A stretch of 35,066 nucleotides of DNA from Coprobacillus sp. (GTDB taxonomy: Bacteria; Bacillota_I; Bacilli_A; RFN20; CAG-826): the NCBI GenBank assembly GCA_021203745.1, contig JAJQAP010000014.1, positions 1-35,066 on the forward strand, read 5' to 3'. Numbering within the stretch: position 1 is the stretch's first letter; each line of letters begins with the position of its first letter. The notes below the pieces were generated by a model, which was not told the DNA's origin, searched no databases, and saw nothing but the letters and a program-made list of their open reading frames with translations. Made by a program: the position numbers and the translations under genes. Below, one piece after another: positions 1 to 7,287 of this stretch.

Positions 1-1611
1 TATATCCAAGGTGGAAGAGCCGCGGTAAGAAATAGAGCCTCTAATCTTATAATTAGAGACACTGTCATTAATGGAGGAGCCTATGCAAATCTATTAATCA
101 GTTCATCTTGTAATGTTACCCTAGAAAATGTCACCACAAACCAATATGTAACCGAGGGTCAATATGAAGGAGAAACTGGTGTTATGGGCTTTGGTGTTTT
201 AGTGGAACAGCAAGGTGATGGATCTAATATCACCATTATTGGTGATTTAAAGCAATATAACTGGATTAGTGAAGAAGATACCAAATATTTTGATTACTCC
301 TTTGAGCATGATAGTTATACATCACTTAGTGAGGGACTTGCCTCTGTCTTTGAAACTTACAAAAACTATGAATATGAAGATGAAGACCATGTTATGGAAT
401 TAAATACTGGAATTCTTGGTCTAGACGCTGACTTTACTGTTGACTTTACGCAAATAACAGACGGCATTGTCTATCATGAAATTACAATTATTAATGAACT
501 ATGGGCTTCTTTAGCGGGTTATACAGTGGACGCAAGCGCCACTAGTGAGAACTACATCTTTACTGACTTTGAATTTAATCCATCTAACATCCTTGATTAT
601 GGAGTGGTGGAACCATACTTCCATTGGAATCTAGAATCAGATGAAAATGAAAGAGGTACCACATTTGTCTATAACGCTGATACAAAATTGGTGACAATCA
701 CTATTGCTGTGGGTGATAGTGAGGGTTATACCTGGATCCCTGCAATAACAATTACAAAGTATGGCATACCTCTAGATTACACACTGACAATGGATGAGAC
801 TAAGGATGTTAAAGAGGGTTATACATTTACTAGTGAGGATGAAGGTGATCACTATATAGTGGCTGAATACGATGATGAATATAACTATAAACATAACGGA
901 CTTGATGAAGCAGATGTAGAGTCATATACACTGTCTTACTCCGAAACACTGCATATCTCTGTTATCGTTGAAGTGGAGACTACAAAGCACGCTGAATTTG
1001 AATTCACCTCTAATGATGGACTAACAACATACGATACTAAGGTAATTGATATAGGGTTTGATCATTATGTGACCATTGATAACGATAGTGGTAAATATAA
1101 TAATAATAATGCAGTAGTAGAATATAATCCAACAGATGATAATGGTGATCCATTAACCGATGAGAATGGTGAAGTAGTAACACTATACGCACCAAAAGAA
1201 TACTCAGATACAAGTGGTACAGTACAACGTCTTTTAGGTAACCTCTATTGGTACTATCCTGTTTTAACAACAATTACTGTCTATGATTGGGAAGGCGGCG
1301 TTAGTGATGGAGCACCTCTCACATATGATAGAAATAACACTACAAAATCTGGACTATTCAGTTTTGGTGATGAAACTCCATTCGATGTTTTAACTCCATC
1401 TAGTAACTATTGGAGTGGTCCTTATGATGTTGAAACAACTTGCACATTTACCACAAATAATAGTGTTCTCTGTATTCAAAGTTATGTAAGAAACTATAAA
1501 AACTCTTATTCTGCACAAGAATTTATTGGTGAGTTTACTTACACTGATGAAGCGGGACAAATCTTCCATTATGGAATCGATTATTATCGAGCGGCTCATA
1601 CACCCTCATAA
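1..1611 (+). CDS. Large secreted/surface protein, beta-helix-like, 5' end missing
   Basis: The frame is open from base 1, so the gene starts upstream; the ATG at 184 is internal. About 536 residues are visible. The first 55 or so residues have short Asn/Thr/Ile-rich strands with repeating 'LIIRDTVINGGAY' and 'VTLENVTTNQY' phrases, as in right-handed parallel beta-helix (pectate-lyase-like) folds. The rest is acidic and rich in Tyr, Thr, Asp and Glu with alternating hydrophobic residues, which suggests beta-sandwich modules. No transmembrane helix or sorting motif is seen at the C-terminus. A bidirectional terminator follows at 1632. Export is inferred from composition, because the signal peptide lies outside the window. 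The specific function is not recognised; a carbohydrate-binding or adhesin role is possible. Confidence 0.75.
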   Translation, partial: YIQGGRAAVRNRASNLIIRDTVINGGAYANLLISSSCNVTLENVTTNQYVTEGQYEGETGVMGFGVLVEQQGDGSNITIIGDLKQYNWISEEDTKYFDYSFEHDSYTSLSEGLASVFETYKNYEYEDEDHVMELNTGILGLDADFTVDFTQITDGIVYHEITIINELWASLAGYTVDASATSENYIFTDFEFNPSNILDYGVVEPYFHWNLESDENERGTTFVYNADTKLVTITIAVGDSEGYTWIPAITITKYGIPLDYTLTMDETKDVKEGYTFTSEDEGDHYIVAEYDDEYNYKHNGLDEADVESYTLSYSETLHISVIVEVETTKHAEFEFTSNDGLTTYDTKVIDIGFDHYVTIDNDSGKYNNNNAVVEYNPTDDNGDPLTDENGEVVTLYAPKEYSDTSGTVQRLLGNLYWYYPVLTTITVYDWEGGVSDGAPLTYDRNNTTKSGLFSFGDETPFDVLTPSSNYWSGPYDVETTCTFTTNNSVLCIQSYVRNYKNSYSAQEFIGEFTYTDEAGQIFHYGIDYYRAAHTPS

Positions 1612-1631
1612 ATAATACACTTATAATAAAA

Positions 1632-1661
1632 ACCCCGCAGTTTTATGCGAGGTCTTTTTAT
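1632..1661. terminator. Bidirectional intrinsic terminator between convergent genes
   Basis: The arms ACCCCGCA (1632-1639) and TGCGAGGT (1646-1653) pair with one C-A mismatch around a six-base loop. They are followed by CTTTTTATTT and preceded by A-rich sequence. It sits between the 3' ends of the surface protein and the CBS protein. Confidence 0.8.
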
Positions 1662-1672
1662 TTAACTAGTTT

Positions 1673-2110
1673 TTACTTATCTTCAGGAAAAATTCCTAAA
1701 CCAAGTTCTCTAAATTTACTCACTAATGCACTTCTTGTAATGATACCGATAAACATCTTTCGATCATCCACAACAGGAACATAGTTTTGCGTGGAGATTA
1801 ACTCTAAGGAATCTCTTTCTGTGGTTTCCATTGCCACAGATTTAATTTGTCTTCTTGGAGGGACAATAGAGATAGGTTTATCCTCGATATTCTTCATATC
1901 GAAGAAATTATCTTTCAGATAATAGAGTATATCCCCTTCACTAATCGAATATAGGTATATCCCTTCTTCATTTAAAACAGGAATCATACTATATTTTTTC
2001 TCTTCCATCTTTGCCATTACTTCTTTAACACTTTCAGTGTTAGTGATATAGCAAACATCTTTTTTTGGAAGGAGAAGTGATAAAAGATTTATCTGAGGTT
2101 CTTTAGGCAT
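1673..2110 (-). CDS. Paired-CBS-domain protein, DarB/CbpB-like (possible c-di-AMP sensor)
   Basis: The 145-residue protein is two CBS motifs and little else. The first is around residues 18-65 ('YSMIPVLNEEG...ISEGDILYYL') and the second around 85-138 ('NYVPVVDDRKMFIGIITRSAL'). Length and architecture match the small stand-alone CBS proteins DarB (Bacillus YkuL) and CbpB (Listeria), which bind cyclic-di-AMP and regulate the stringent-response enzyme Rel and pyruvate carboxylase. A predicted diadenylate cyclase lies 0.9 kb away, which supports that reading, but adenine-nucleotide sensing is also possible. The start overlaps the stop of deoD by 8 bases, so the two are co-transcribed and probably translationally coupled. 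The family call is firm; the ligand is inference. Confidence 0.75.
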   Translation of the reverse strand: MPKEPQINLLSLLLPKKDVCYITNTESVKEVMAKMEEKKYSMIPVLNEEGIYLYSISEGDILYYLKDNFFDMKNIEDKPISIVPPRRQIKSVAMETTERDSLELISTQNYVPVVDDRKMFIGIITRSALVSKFRELGLGIFPEDK

Positions 2111-2819
2111 ATTGTTCCGCTACCTCAAGGGCTGCTTCTATCATTTTACCGAGACCTAATTGCCTTTCTTCAGGAGTGGCTTTTTTCACTTCCTTTGTAA
2201 AATGATCTGTGACTGTAAGTAGAGTTAACGCTCTTTTCTTTAATGTAATAGCGTTTAGATATAAGGCATAGGATTCCATCTCTACCCCTAAAACATTTAA
2301 ATCTTTCCATTTCTTATAGTAGTTAGGATCGGGGTCATAGAAGACATCTGCACTTAAAACACTTCCTGCGTGATATCTTAGACCTCGTTTGTCTAAAACG
2401 TCTGAAGCCGCTTTCGCAAGTTCAAAATCGGCACCAACACTGATTTGAGGAACACCATATTGATAACCCCAATTTGAATCCGTACATGCTGTCGAGGCAA
2501 GTAATACATCAAAGAGATCAATATCATCTTGATAGGCTCCACATGTTCCTACTCTAATGATAGTTTCTACCCCAAAGAAGGAATATAGTTCATGAGAATA
2601 AATACCAATTGATGGCATTCCCATCCCAGAACCCATCACACTAATTCGCTTTCCATTTTTTGTATAGCCCGTATATCCATACATTCCTCTTACTTGGTTC
2701 ACAAGTTTAGCGTCTTTTAAATAAGTCTCAGCAATCCACTTCGCTCTTAAAGGATCGCCAGGCATAATTACAACCTTTGCGAATGCATCATCTGGGGCGT
2801 CTATGTGAGGAGTTGTCAT
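2103..2819 (-). CDS. deoD: Purine-nucleoside phosphorylase DeoD (hexameric type)
   Basis: This enzyme cleaves purine (deoxy)ribonucleosides with phosphate to the free base and (deoxy)ribose-1-phosphate in the cytoplasm. The 238-residue protein aligns along its whole length with Escherichia coli DeoD. It has the N-terminal 'TPHIDA', phosphate-site 'MPGDPLRAKWIAETYL' and 'RVGTCGA', ribose-site 'GVEMES', and the catalytic Asp in 'TVTDH' followed by the Arg in 'EERQ'. A GGAGGT ribosome site (complement of 2828-2833) fixes the start. It heads a two-gene operon with the CBS protein and has a near-consensus promoter. The pdp gene at 11054 supplies the pyrimidine counterpart. Confidence 0.96.
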   Translation of the reverse strand: MTTPHIDAPDDAFAKVVIMPGDPLRAKWIAETYLKDAKLVNQVRGMYGYTGYTKNGKRISVMGSGMGMPSIGIYSHELYSFFGVETIIRVGTCGAYQDDIDLFDVLLASTACTDSNWGYQYGVPQISVGADFELAKAASDVLDKRGLRYHAGSVLSADVFYDPDPNYYKKWKDLNVLGVEMESYALYLNAITLKKRALTLLTVTDHFTKEVKKATPEERQLGLGKMIEAALEVAEQYA

Positions 2820-2846
2820 ATTAATGTACCTCCAATATCTTAAGTT

Positions 2847-2875
2847 ATTATATTTTAAATACTCTCTTTTTTCAA
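2847..2875 (-). promoter_or_regulatory. Sigma-A-type promoter of deoD-CBS operon
   Basis: On the minus strand, TTGAAA (complement of 2870-2875) is separated by exactly 17 bases from a perfect TATAAT (complement of 2847-2852). The predicted transcription start is near 2840, giving a leader of about 20 bases that contains the GGAGGT site. Confidence 0.8.
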
Positions 2876-2879
2876 TATG

Positions 2880-2897
2880 TGCTTATATATATAAGCA
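2880..2897. promoter_or_regulatory. 18-bp perfect palindrome next to deoD -35 (possible operator)
   Basis: The palindrome TGCTTATATATATAAGCA is perfect and lies five bases upstream of the deoD -35 box, in the divergent deoD/cdaA region. Position and symmetry suit a dimeric regulator. The AT-rich core means chance is not excluded. Confidence 0.4.
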
Positions 2898-2983
2898 TAA
2901 TTTATAAAACCCTCTGCATTTTGAATTAAACAATAAAATATTGCACGTATTTTAATAAAATGACCCATTTTTAATAAAGATTA

Positions 2984-3013
2984 TTGAAGATTTATGTCCT
3001 TTTTTGCTATCAT
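2984..3013 (+). promoter_or_regulatory. Promoter of diadenylate cyclase gene, predicting a leaderless mRNA
   Basis: TTGAAG (2984-2989), an 18-base spacer and TATCAT (3008-3013) are followed six bases later by the ATG at 3020. The start of transcription should fall on that ATG. The TTG at 2984 is part of the -35 box and not a start codon. Confidence 0.65.
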
Positions 3014-3019
3014 AAAAGT

Positions 3020-3823
3020 ATGAATTTTGCATTAAATTATCTTTGGGAAGATTCTATGACCGCATTCATTATCTCAATAGTGGTCGTTTTACTCGTTTTT
3101 GCTTTTGTTTACCTTTGTTTATACAGGGTTTGTCGTAAAACATCCGCTTTTATTACAACGAGTATTGCCCTTGTTTTGGCTCTTGCCACCTTAATTTTTG
3201 AATTATTCTATGCATTTATTGCCGTTGTCGCTGTTTTTGCGGTCTTTCTTATTGCGATTGTCTTTGCAAATATCGGCGATGTTAGATCTTTCCTTGGTAA
3301 TCCCTTTAAGAAAACAGGAACTAAACAAAGAGCGACAATTGATCGTATCTACGATAAAAATGAAGTGTTTTCTGAAGTAAATGCTGCGGTGCAGCAGATG
3401 TCTAGATCTAAAATTGGAGCGATTATTACCTTTGAAAGAAACGTCGTCTTATCAGAAAGTACAGAAAAGGGTGTTGCAGTCAACGCTCCTGTAAGTACAG
3501 AACTACTCTTAACTATCTTCTATCCTGGAACTAGACTTCATGATGGGGCGGTTATCATCCACGGAGATGAGATTCTTGCGGCCTCTTGTTTTTACACCCC
3601 AAGCACAAAATCGCTTTCTGAAAAGTATGGTTCTCGTCATAGAGCGGCTTTAGGGATTAGTGAAATCTCTGATTCTGTCACTGTAGTGGTCTCAGAAGAG
3701 ACAGGACGTATTTCTATTGCGTATAACGGAATGCTTGATACAGTGTCTCCCGATAAATTCTTAAATGTCTTCACTAACTACATGAATGATGGTGAAGAGA
3801 AACGTAAAAAGAAAGCTAATTAG
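3020..3823 (+). CDS. cdaA: Membrane diadenylate cyclase, CdaA-like (c-di-AMP synthase)
   Basis: The protein condenses two ATP into the second messenger cyclic-di-AMP at the membrane. With the ATG at 3020 it has 267 residues. Three hydrophobic segments lie roughly at residues 14-35, 43-63 and 65-84, and a DisA_N catalytic domain spans about 105-255. Both signature motifs are intact: DGA at 175-177 ('LHDGAVII') and RHR at 206-208 ('SRHRAALGI'). The size is close to Bacillus CdaA (273 residues). The segment before the domain lacks the usual 'FQPE' motif, so it is somewhat diverged. No ribosome site precedes the start and the promoter predicts a leaderless transcript. CdaR and GlmM, the usual CdaA neighbours, are absent here. 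An in-frame TTG at 2984 would add 12 residues but lies in the promoter. Confidence 0.9.
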   Translation: MNFALNYLWEDSMTAFIISIVVVLLVFAFVYLCLYRVCRKTSAFITTSIALVLALATLIFELFYAFIAVVAVFAVFLIAIVFANIGDVRSFLGNPFKKTGTKQRATIDRIYDKNEVFSEVNAAVQQMSRSKIGAIITFERNVVLSESTEKGVAVNAPVSTELLLTIFYPGTRLHDGAVIIHGDEILAASCFYTPSTKSLSEKYGSRHRAALGISEISDSVTVVVSEETGRISIAYNGMLDTVSPDKFLNVFTNYMNDGEEKRKKKAN

Positions 3824-3831
3824 TTAAATAT

Positions 3832-3864
3832 AAAAAGAAGCACCTACATGGTGCTTTTCTTTAT
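3832..3864. terminator. Bidirectional terminator between convergent genes
   Basis: AAGCACC (3838-3844) and GGTGCTT (3850-3856) form the stem around TACAT. A-rich sequence lies on the left and TTTCTTTATTT on the right, so it can serve both the cyclase and the SPFH-like gene. Confidence 0.8.
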
Positions 3865-4283
3865 TTCTTTACTGGTTCAATTTTAATATATTCAATTCCT
3901 ATTTCAGCGAACCCTTCTTTAAATATCTCGTCATTGACACTTTCATGAGTGTCTACAATTGAGATTAACTTATCGTATATCTTTATACCCCCATAATGGT
4001 ATAAACATACATCACTGATTCGATAGTATAGATTAATGGTGTTTCCATTATCGAGTTTATAGGTTCTTACTTGGTCAGTGGTGGGATACCACGCCTTGCG
4101 ATGGTAGACAAGAGGGGCAAAGTAGTACCATCCAGGTTCTAAGAGTTTATAAAACTCATTATACTTTTCCATGATGTATACTCTTCCTTTTCTGACGTGG
4201 TATATGCCTGAAGCAAAGACAACCGCCACAGCAACAATAACCACACCAATCGTCACAAGTAAAGCAATTAATATAACACTCAT
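3861..4283 (-). CDS. Short SPFH/stomatin-like membrane-anchored protein
   Basis: The 140-residue protein has one N-terminal transmembrane helix (about residues 3-27). It is followed by 'HVRKGRVYIMEKYNEFYKLL' and 'EPGWYYFAPLVYHRKAWYP', which match the opening beta-strands of SPFH/Band 7 proteins (typically '...GERAVVERLGKFHRTLEPGLNFLIP...'). Family members are usually 250-400 residues and continue into a coiled coil. This one ends shortly after the first half-domain with a basic tail. It may be a minimal membrane scaffold or a shortened relative. There is no ribosome site; a TAATAT box ends six bases before the ATG. It diverges from the NUDIX gene across 54 bases. The fold assignment is moderately sure; the function is unknown. 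Confidence 0.6.
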   Translation of the reverse strand: MSVILIALLVTIGVVIVAVAVVFASGIYHVRKGRVYIMEKYNEFYKLLEPGWYYFAPLVYHRKAWYPTTDQVRTYKLDNGNTINLYYRISDVCLYHYGGIKIYDKLISIVDTHESVNDEIFKEGFAEIGIEYIKIEPVKK

Positions 4284-4337
4284 AACTCTATATTAAAACA
4301 TTTACTCTAATTTTAAAAAAGATATTAAAATATAGGT
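4284..4337. promoter_or_regulatory. Overlapping divergent leaderless-type promoters
   Basis: The 54-base gap contains TAATAT for the minus-strand gene (complement of 4290-4295) and TAAAAT for the plus-strand gene (4326-4331). Each ends exactly six bases before its ATG. The -35 regions are weak and must overlap in the centre, so the two promoters may compete. Confidence 0.5.
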
Positions 4338-4943
4338 ATGGATTCAAAATACATTTATGACTTTGTAGTGAAAGTGCAGGCAATCTCAAAGATTGGACTT
4401 GTCCATTCTAAAGATCCCTATGCTTTATCTAATTACCAAGAGTTAAGTGATTTATCTACGCACTTTTTAGAGGACTTCCAAGAAGTCAAATTTGATCGTA
4501 ATAACTATTTTGAAAGAAATGTCTACCCCACTCCTAATGTTAGTGTGCGTACGATTATCTTTAACGAAGATAGAACTAAAGTATTAATGGTAAGAGAGGC
4601 TAACACTCATACCTATTCTTTACCTGGAGGTTGGTCAGACTTATATAATAGTCCAAGTGAAACCGCGAAAGAGGAGTGTATGCAAGAAGCGGGAGCGAGT
4701 ATTGAAATAGTAAGACTTGTCGGTGTATGCTCTCGTACCCCATTTAAGCAACCGACCTCAGTTCCTGAATACGTAGTGCTATTTGAGGCAAAACTTGTCG
4801 GAGATTTAAAAGAACATGAGTATGAAACAGATGACGTCAGTTGGTTTGATATAAATAATCTTCCTGAATCCCATAAAGTAACTAATGAAGAAATAAATCG
4901 TTTTGTGAGTGCCGCCTTTAACGGGGAAACAATTTACGATTAA
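4338..4943 (+). CDS. NUDIX hydrolase with Nudix_hydro_N domain (YjhB-like)
   Basis: NUDIX enzymes hydrolyse nucleoside diphosphates linked to another moiety; relatives with this architecture are often annotated as ADP-ribose pyrophosphatases. Residues 1-55 ('YDFVVKVQAISKIGLVHSKD') resemble the helical N-terminal domain of the YjhB-type subfamily. The catalytic domain begins near residue 68 ('NVSVRTIIF'), with 'SLPGGWSDL' and the Nudix box around 95-118. The box reads 'SPSETAKEECMQEAGAS'. Compared with REUXEEXGU, the Arg is Glu and one Glu is Gln, while the last Glu and the Gly are kept. Activity may therefore be altered. The 201-residue length is normal for the subfamily. No ribosome site is present; the start follows a TAAAAT box by six bases. 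Confidence 0.87.
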   Translation: MDSKYIYDFVVKVQAISKIGLVHSKDPYALSNYQELSDLSTHFLEDFQEVKFDRNNYFERNVYPTPNVSVRTIIFNEDRTKVLMVREANTHTYSLPGGWSDLYNSPSETAKEECMQEAGASIEIVRLVGVCSRTPFKQPTSVPEYVVLFEAKLVGDLKEHEYETDDVSWFDINNLPESHKVTNEEINRFVSAAFNGETIYD

Positions 4944-4972
4944 TAAATAATTTATGATTTATTAACTTTTTT
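4940..4972 (+). terminator. Weak all-AT hairpin with T-run after the NUDIX gene
   Basis: TTAATAAAT (4940-4948) and ATTTATTAA (4957-4965) are perfect nine-base arms, followed by C and six T. There are no GC pairs, so termination may be inefficient. It could instead be a binding site upstream of the RDD gene. Confidence 0.4.
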
Positions 4973-4986
4973 ATAACCGCATTATT

Positions 4987-4995
4987 TGGTATATT
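4987..4995 (+). promoter_or_regulatory. Extended -10 promoter of RDD operon
   Basis: TGG directly precedes TATATT (4990-4995), an extended -10 arrangement. The ATG at 5002 follows after six bases, which again predicts a leaderless mRNA. No good -35 is visible. Confidence 0.5.
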
Positions 4996-5001
4996 ATTTT
5001 T

Positions 5002-5460
5002 ATGCATGTAAATCGAAGGCTAAGAGCGTTAAAAATATATTCATCACTTGTGGATTTAGTCTTCTGTTTAGTGCTTGCTGCTTTGGTAATCGTCCCTACT
5101 AGCATTAGTTTCTCTCGATTACAAGAAGTCAGTGGAGGGGATATTACAATCCTTGTCTTATCTATCCTTATGGGTTTTGTTTTATCTTTCCTCTATCTCT
5201 TTATCCCTTCCATGTTTATGAAGGGTTACACCATTGGGATGCGCATCTTTCATCTTCAGTTTGTGGATAAAGATGGTAAACCCATATCATTAACAAAGAT
5301 GTTAATTAGATCCTTTGTTGTCTCTCTTGTTTCTTACCTAACTCTAGGGATAGCGATTATTATTAACCTTGTGTTAATAATTAAAAGAGAAGATGTCAAT
5401 GACTTCTATGATATCTATGTTAATGACAATCTCAAACTCGTGGAGGCAGAAGTAGAGTGA
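5002..5460 (+). CDS. RDD family membrane protein
   Basis: The 152-residue protein has hydrophobic segments at about residues 14-34, 46-70 and 104-126. Between them is the RDD-family phrase 'KGYTIGMRIFHLQFVDKDG', followed by 'PISLTKMLIRSF'. RDD proteins are small multi-pass membrane proteins of mostly unknown function; some have been implicated in ion transport. It is the first gene of a three-gene operon, and the GTG of the next gene overlaps its TGA stop. That stop is also evidence that TGA is not read as Trp here. The family call is good; substrate unknown. Confidence 0.8.
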   Translation: MHVNRRLRALKIYSSLVDLVFCLVLAALVIVPTSISFSRLQEVSGGDITILVLSILMGFVLSFLYLFIPSMFMKGYTIGMRIFHLQFVDKDGKPISLTKMLIRSFVVSLVSYLTLGIAIIINLVLIIKREDVNDFYDIYVNDNLKLVEAEVE

Positions 5461-6077
5461 GCGCCGCACAAATCCTTTATGTTGTGTTTGGTTCTATTGC
5501 GGTTTTAGCAATTATCTTTCTGTGTGTTTTCTTTCCAGTTCGAAGGGTGGTACTAAGAAATCATTACCATTACTTTGATTACCGGATAATCCACAAAATT
5601 GCTGTAGTCTATGACTACTACCTCATTAATAACTTCTCCTTTATCGCTTCTACTGGAGAAAAAAAGAATATTGACCATATCTTATTTGCGAATAAGTATA
5701 TATACTTAATAAACGACGAATGTTATAAAGGGGATATAGAGGGAACCCCAAAAGATCTCTCTTTAGTGGAGTATACAAAAGATGGAAGACACTACATCGA
5801 TAATCCCTATATGTCGATAAACTCCACGATGAAAGAAGCCTCAAAAATGACAGGACTTGACGAATCGTTACTCATTGGAGTGGTCATCGTCAACGACGAA
5901 TGTAAAGTGGGAGTAACCTCTGATAGTAAAACAATCTACCTCATTCAAAGAAGAAAGTTTAAAAAACTCATCAAGGCCATTGAATCAAGAGACGTTGGCC
6001 TCTTAAATCCAGATGAACTCGCTAGTGCGGTTAAAACACTAGATAACATAAATCTCAGGAAAGGAGATAAGAAATAA
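5457..6077 (+). CDS. Membrane-anchored NERD-like domain protein
   Basis: A GTG start overlaps the preceding stop as GTGA, so translation is probably coupled. The 206-residue protein has one transmembrane helix (about residues 5-29) and then a soluble domain. 'KNIDHILFANKYIYLIND', 'KGDIEGTP', 'DNPYMSINSTMKEASKMTG' and 'IGVVIVND' follow the layout of NERD (nuclease-related) domains: 'DHLLI...GIFVIEVKNY.G.I.G', a helix, then a hydrophobic strand. The usual catalytic E-V-K is replaced by N-D-E, so nuclease activity is doubtful. It sits between an RDD protein and a polytopic membrane protein. The domain assignment is by pattern and only moderately sure. Confidence 0.5.
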   Translation: MSAAQILYVVFGSIAVLAIIFLCVFFPVRRVVLRNHYHYFDYRIIHKIAVVYDYYLINNFSFIASTGEKKNIDHILFANKYIYLINDECYKGDIEGTPKDLSLVEYTKDGRHYIDNPYMSINSTMKEASKMTGLDESLLIGVVIVNDECKVGVTSDSKTIYLIQRRKFKKLIKAIESRDVGLLNPDELASAVKTLDNINLRKGDKK

Positions 6078-7267
6078 TGCCAGATTATGATAATCCTAAT
6101 GTTGTGGATAATGATTCTTCACCCACGAAAAGAAATATCTGGGTGAATGGTTTTTCTATCTATAAGAGCCAATGGTTAATTAACTGGATACTCTCCTTTG
6201 TAATCATTGCGGTAATATGTGCCCTTTTGTGTCTTGGACTCATTAATTATGGCGGCTATACAATTTTATCCATTGTGGTTATTTTTGTCCCCATTCTTAT
6301 TCTGCCTGTCGTTTTCTCTTGCTTTGCAAATAACTACATGATGTATAAAAATGGGTCTAACCTTACAATGAGAAGTTTCTTCTCTCTCTTTGGTGGATAC
6401 TATACAAGACGATATCGTCAAACTTTCCATTTCTGGAAATCCCTTTTATGGGGACTCCTCGCTTACTTTATCGCCTATATGGTTTTCTACTTTATTGCGA
6501 TACTCGTCTGTCAATCTATCGATGCTTCTTTATATAGTGAAATGAATTCAATTATTAACGAATATGTCTATGAAGGATTACCTACAGAGTACCTCTCTCT
6601 TAATGATTGGTTAATTGAAACGGGTACCTATAACATGTACCTTATATATTCCGTTATTGGAACGGTTCCTGTAATTCTAGCTTTTAATATGACATTCCTT
6701 TATAACATTTCTAAACACAGTGTTTCTGTTTACTATCGTGTGGATCATCCTCAAAATAACCCCGCGACAATCTCAGAAATCTTTAAAATCACCCTTCGTA
6801 TGAATGGAGCGAAGTATCGAGGAGACCTTTGGTCATTTATCGGTCCAGAGTTAGGGATATTCCTCGTTGGTTTCTGTGTGGTCTTTATTCCCCTTGTCTG
6901 TATTAACCCATCTATTGATACCTACCAACTCTATATGGTTTATGGTTTACTTGCTGGTTATGGACTTCTATTCTTCTTTATGCCATTCTTTATGCCTCTT
7001 ACCATGGCGATGAATGAGAAGTGGTCAGACGGCTATCAAAACGCGACCTTACAGTATAACCAGCAGATGTATCAAAGACTCAACGCTCAAGCAATGTATA
7101 CAGAAGCTCAACGTCGAGCGATGGAAGAAGAGATGAGAAAGAATGGTCAAGATCCATATAACACAGTGAATAATGATGACCAAAATAACCAAAATAATAA
7201 TAACGATAATCAAAATAATGGCAATGGAGGATACTACGGAGGAGACGATTCTAACCCCTGGGCATAA
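6077..7267 (+). CDS. Polytopic membrane protein with Asn/Gln-rich tail
   Basis: The start overlaps the previous stop (TAATG). The 396-residue protein has a short polar N-terminus and about six hydrophobic segments (near residues 32-55, 60-82, 121-147, 186-210, 258-280 and 288-315). A charged helix (about 325-355, 'AQRRAMEEEMRKNGQD') follows, and then a low-complexity tail rich in Asn, Gln, Asp and Gly ending in 'DSNPWA'. No family is recognised. The tail should be cytoplasmic and disordered. Its last codons overlap the terminator of the opposite-strand tRNA-Gly. Confidence 0.75.
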   Translation: MPDYDNPNVVDNDSSPTKRNIWVNGFSIYKSQWLINWILSFVIIAVICALLCLGLINYGGYTILSIVVIFVPILILPVVFSCFANNYMMYKNGSNLTMRSFFSLFGGYYTRRYRQTFHFWKSLLWGLLAYFIAYMVFYFIAILVCQSIDASLYSEMNSIINEYVYEGLPTEYLSLNDWLIETGTYNMYLIYSVIGTVPVILAFNMTFLYNISKHSVSVYYRVDHPQNNPATISEIFKITLRMNGAKYRGDLWSFIGPELGIFLVGFCVVFIPLVCINPSIDTYQLYMVYGLLAGYGLLFFFMPFFMPLTMAMNEKWSDGYQNATLQYNQQMYQRLNAQAMYTEAQRRAMEEEMRKNGQDPYNTVNNDDQNNQNNNNDNQNNGNGGYYGGDDSNPWA

Positions 7268-7287
7268 AAAAAGAGAGATTTCTCTCT
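7266..7287 (-). terminator. Terminator of tRNA-Gly
   Basis: Read on the minus strand, AGAGAGA and TCTCTCT arms pair tightly and are followed by seven T. It lies directly behind the tRNA CCA end and overlaps the stop codon of the convergent membrane-protein gene. Confidence 0.75.

Noticed and set aside
1037..1273. Minus-strand open frame inside the first surface gene
   Set aside because: It is a His/Tyr/Leu-rich low-complexity shadow of the real coding strand, with no ribosome site.
2984..3019. TTG-initiated extension of the diadenylate cyclase
   Set aside because: The TTG is part of a -35 box whose -10 lies at 3008, and the ATG at 3020 fits a leaderless start better.
5458..5460. Mycoplasma-type code with TGA as Trp
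   Set aside because: TGA ends this and other genes (18891, 20135) exactly at overlaps with the next start, and all visible Trp are TGG.
7170..7250. Short tandem repeat of possible mobile or slippage origin
   Set aside because: It is simply the Asn/Gln-rich coding tail of the membrane protein with AAT/AAC/CAA codons, in frame to the stop.
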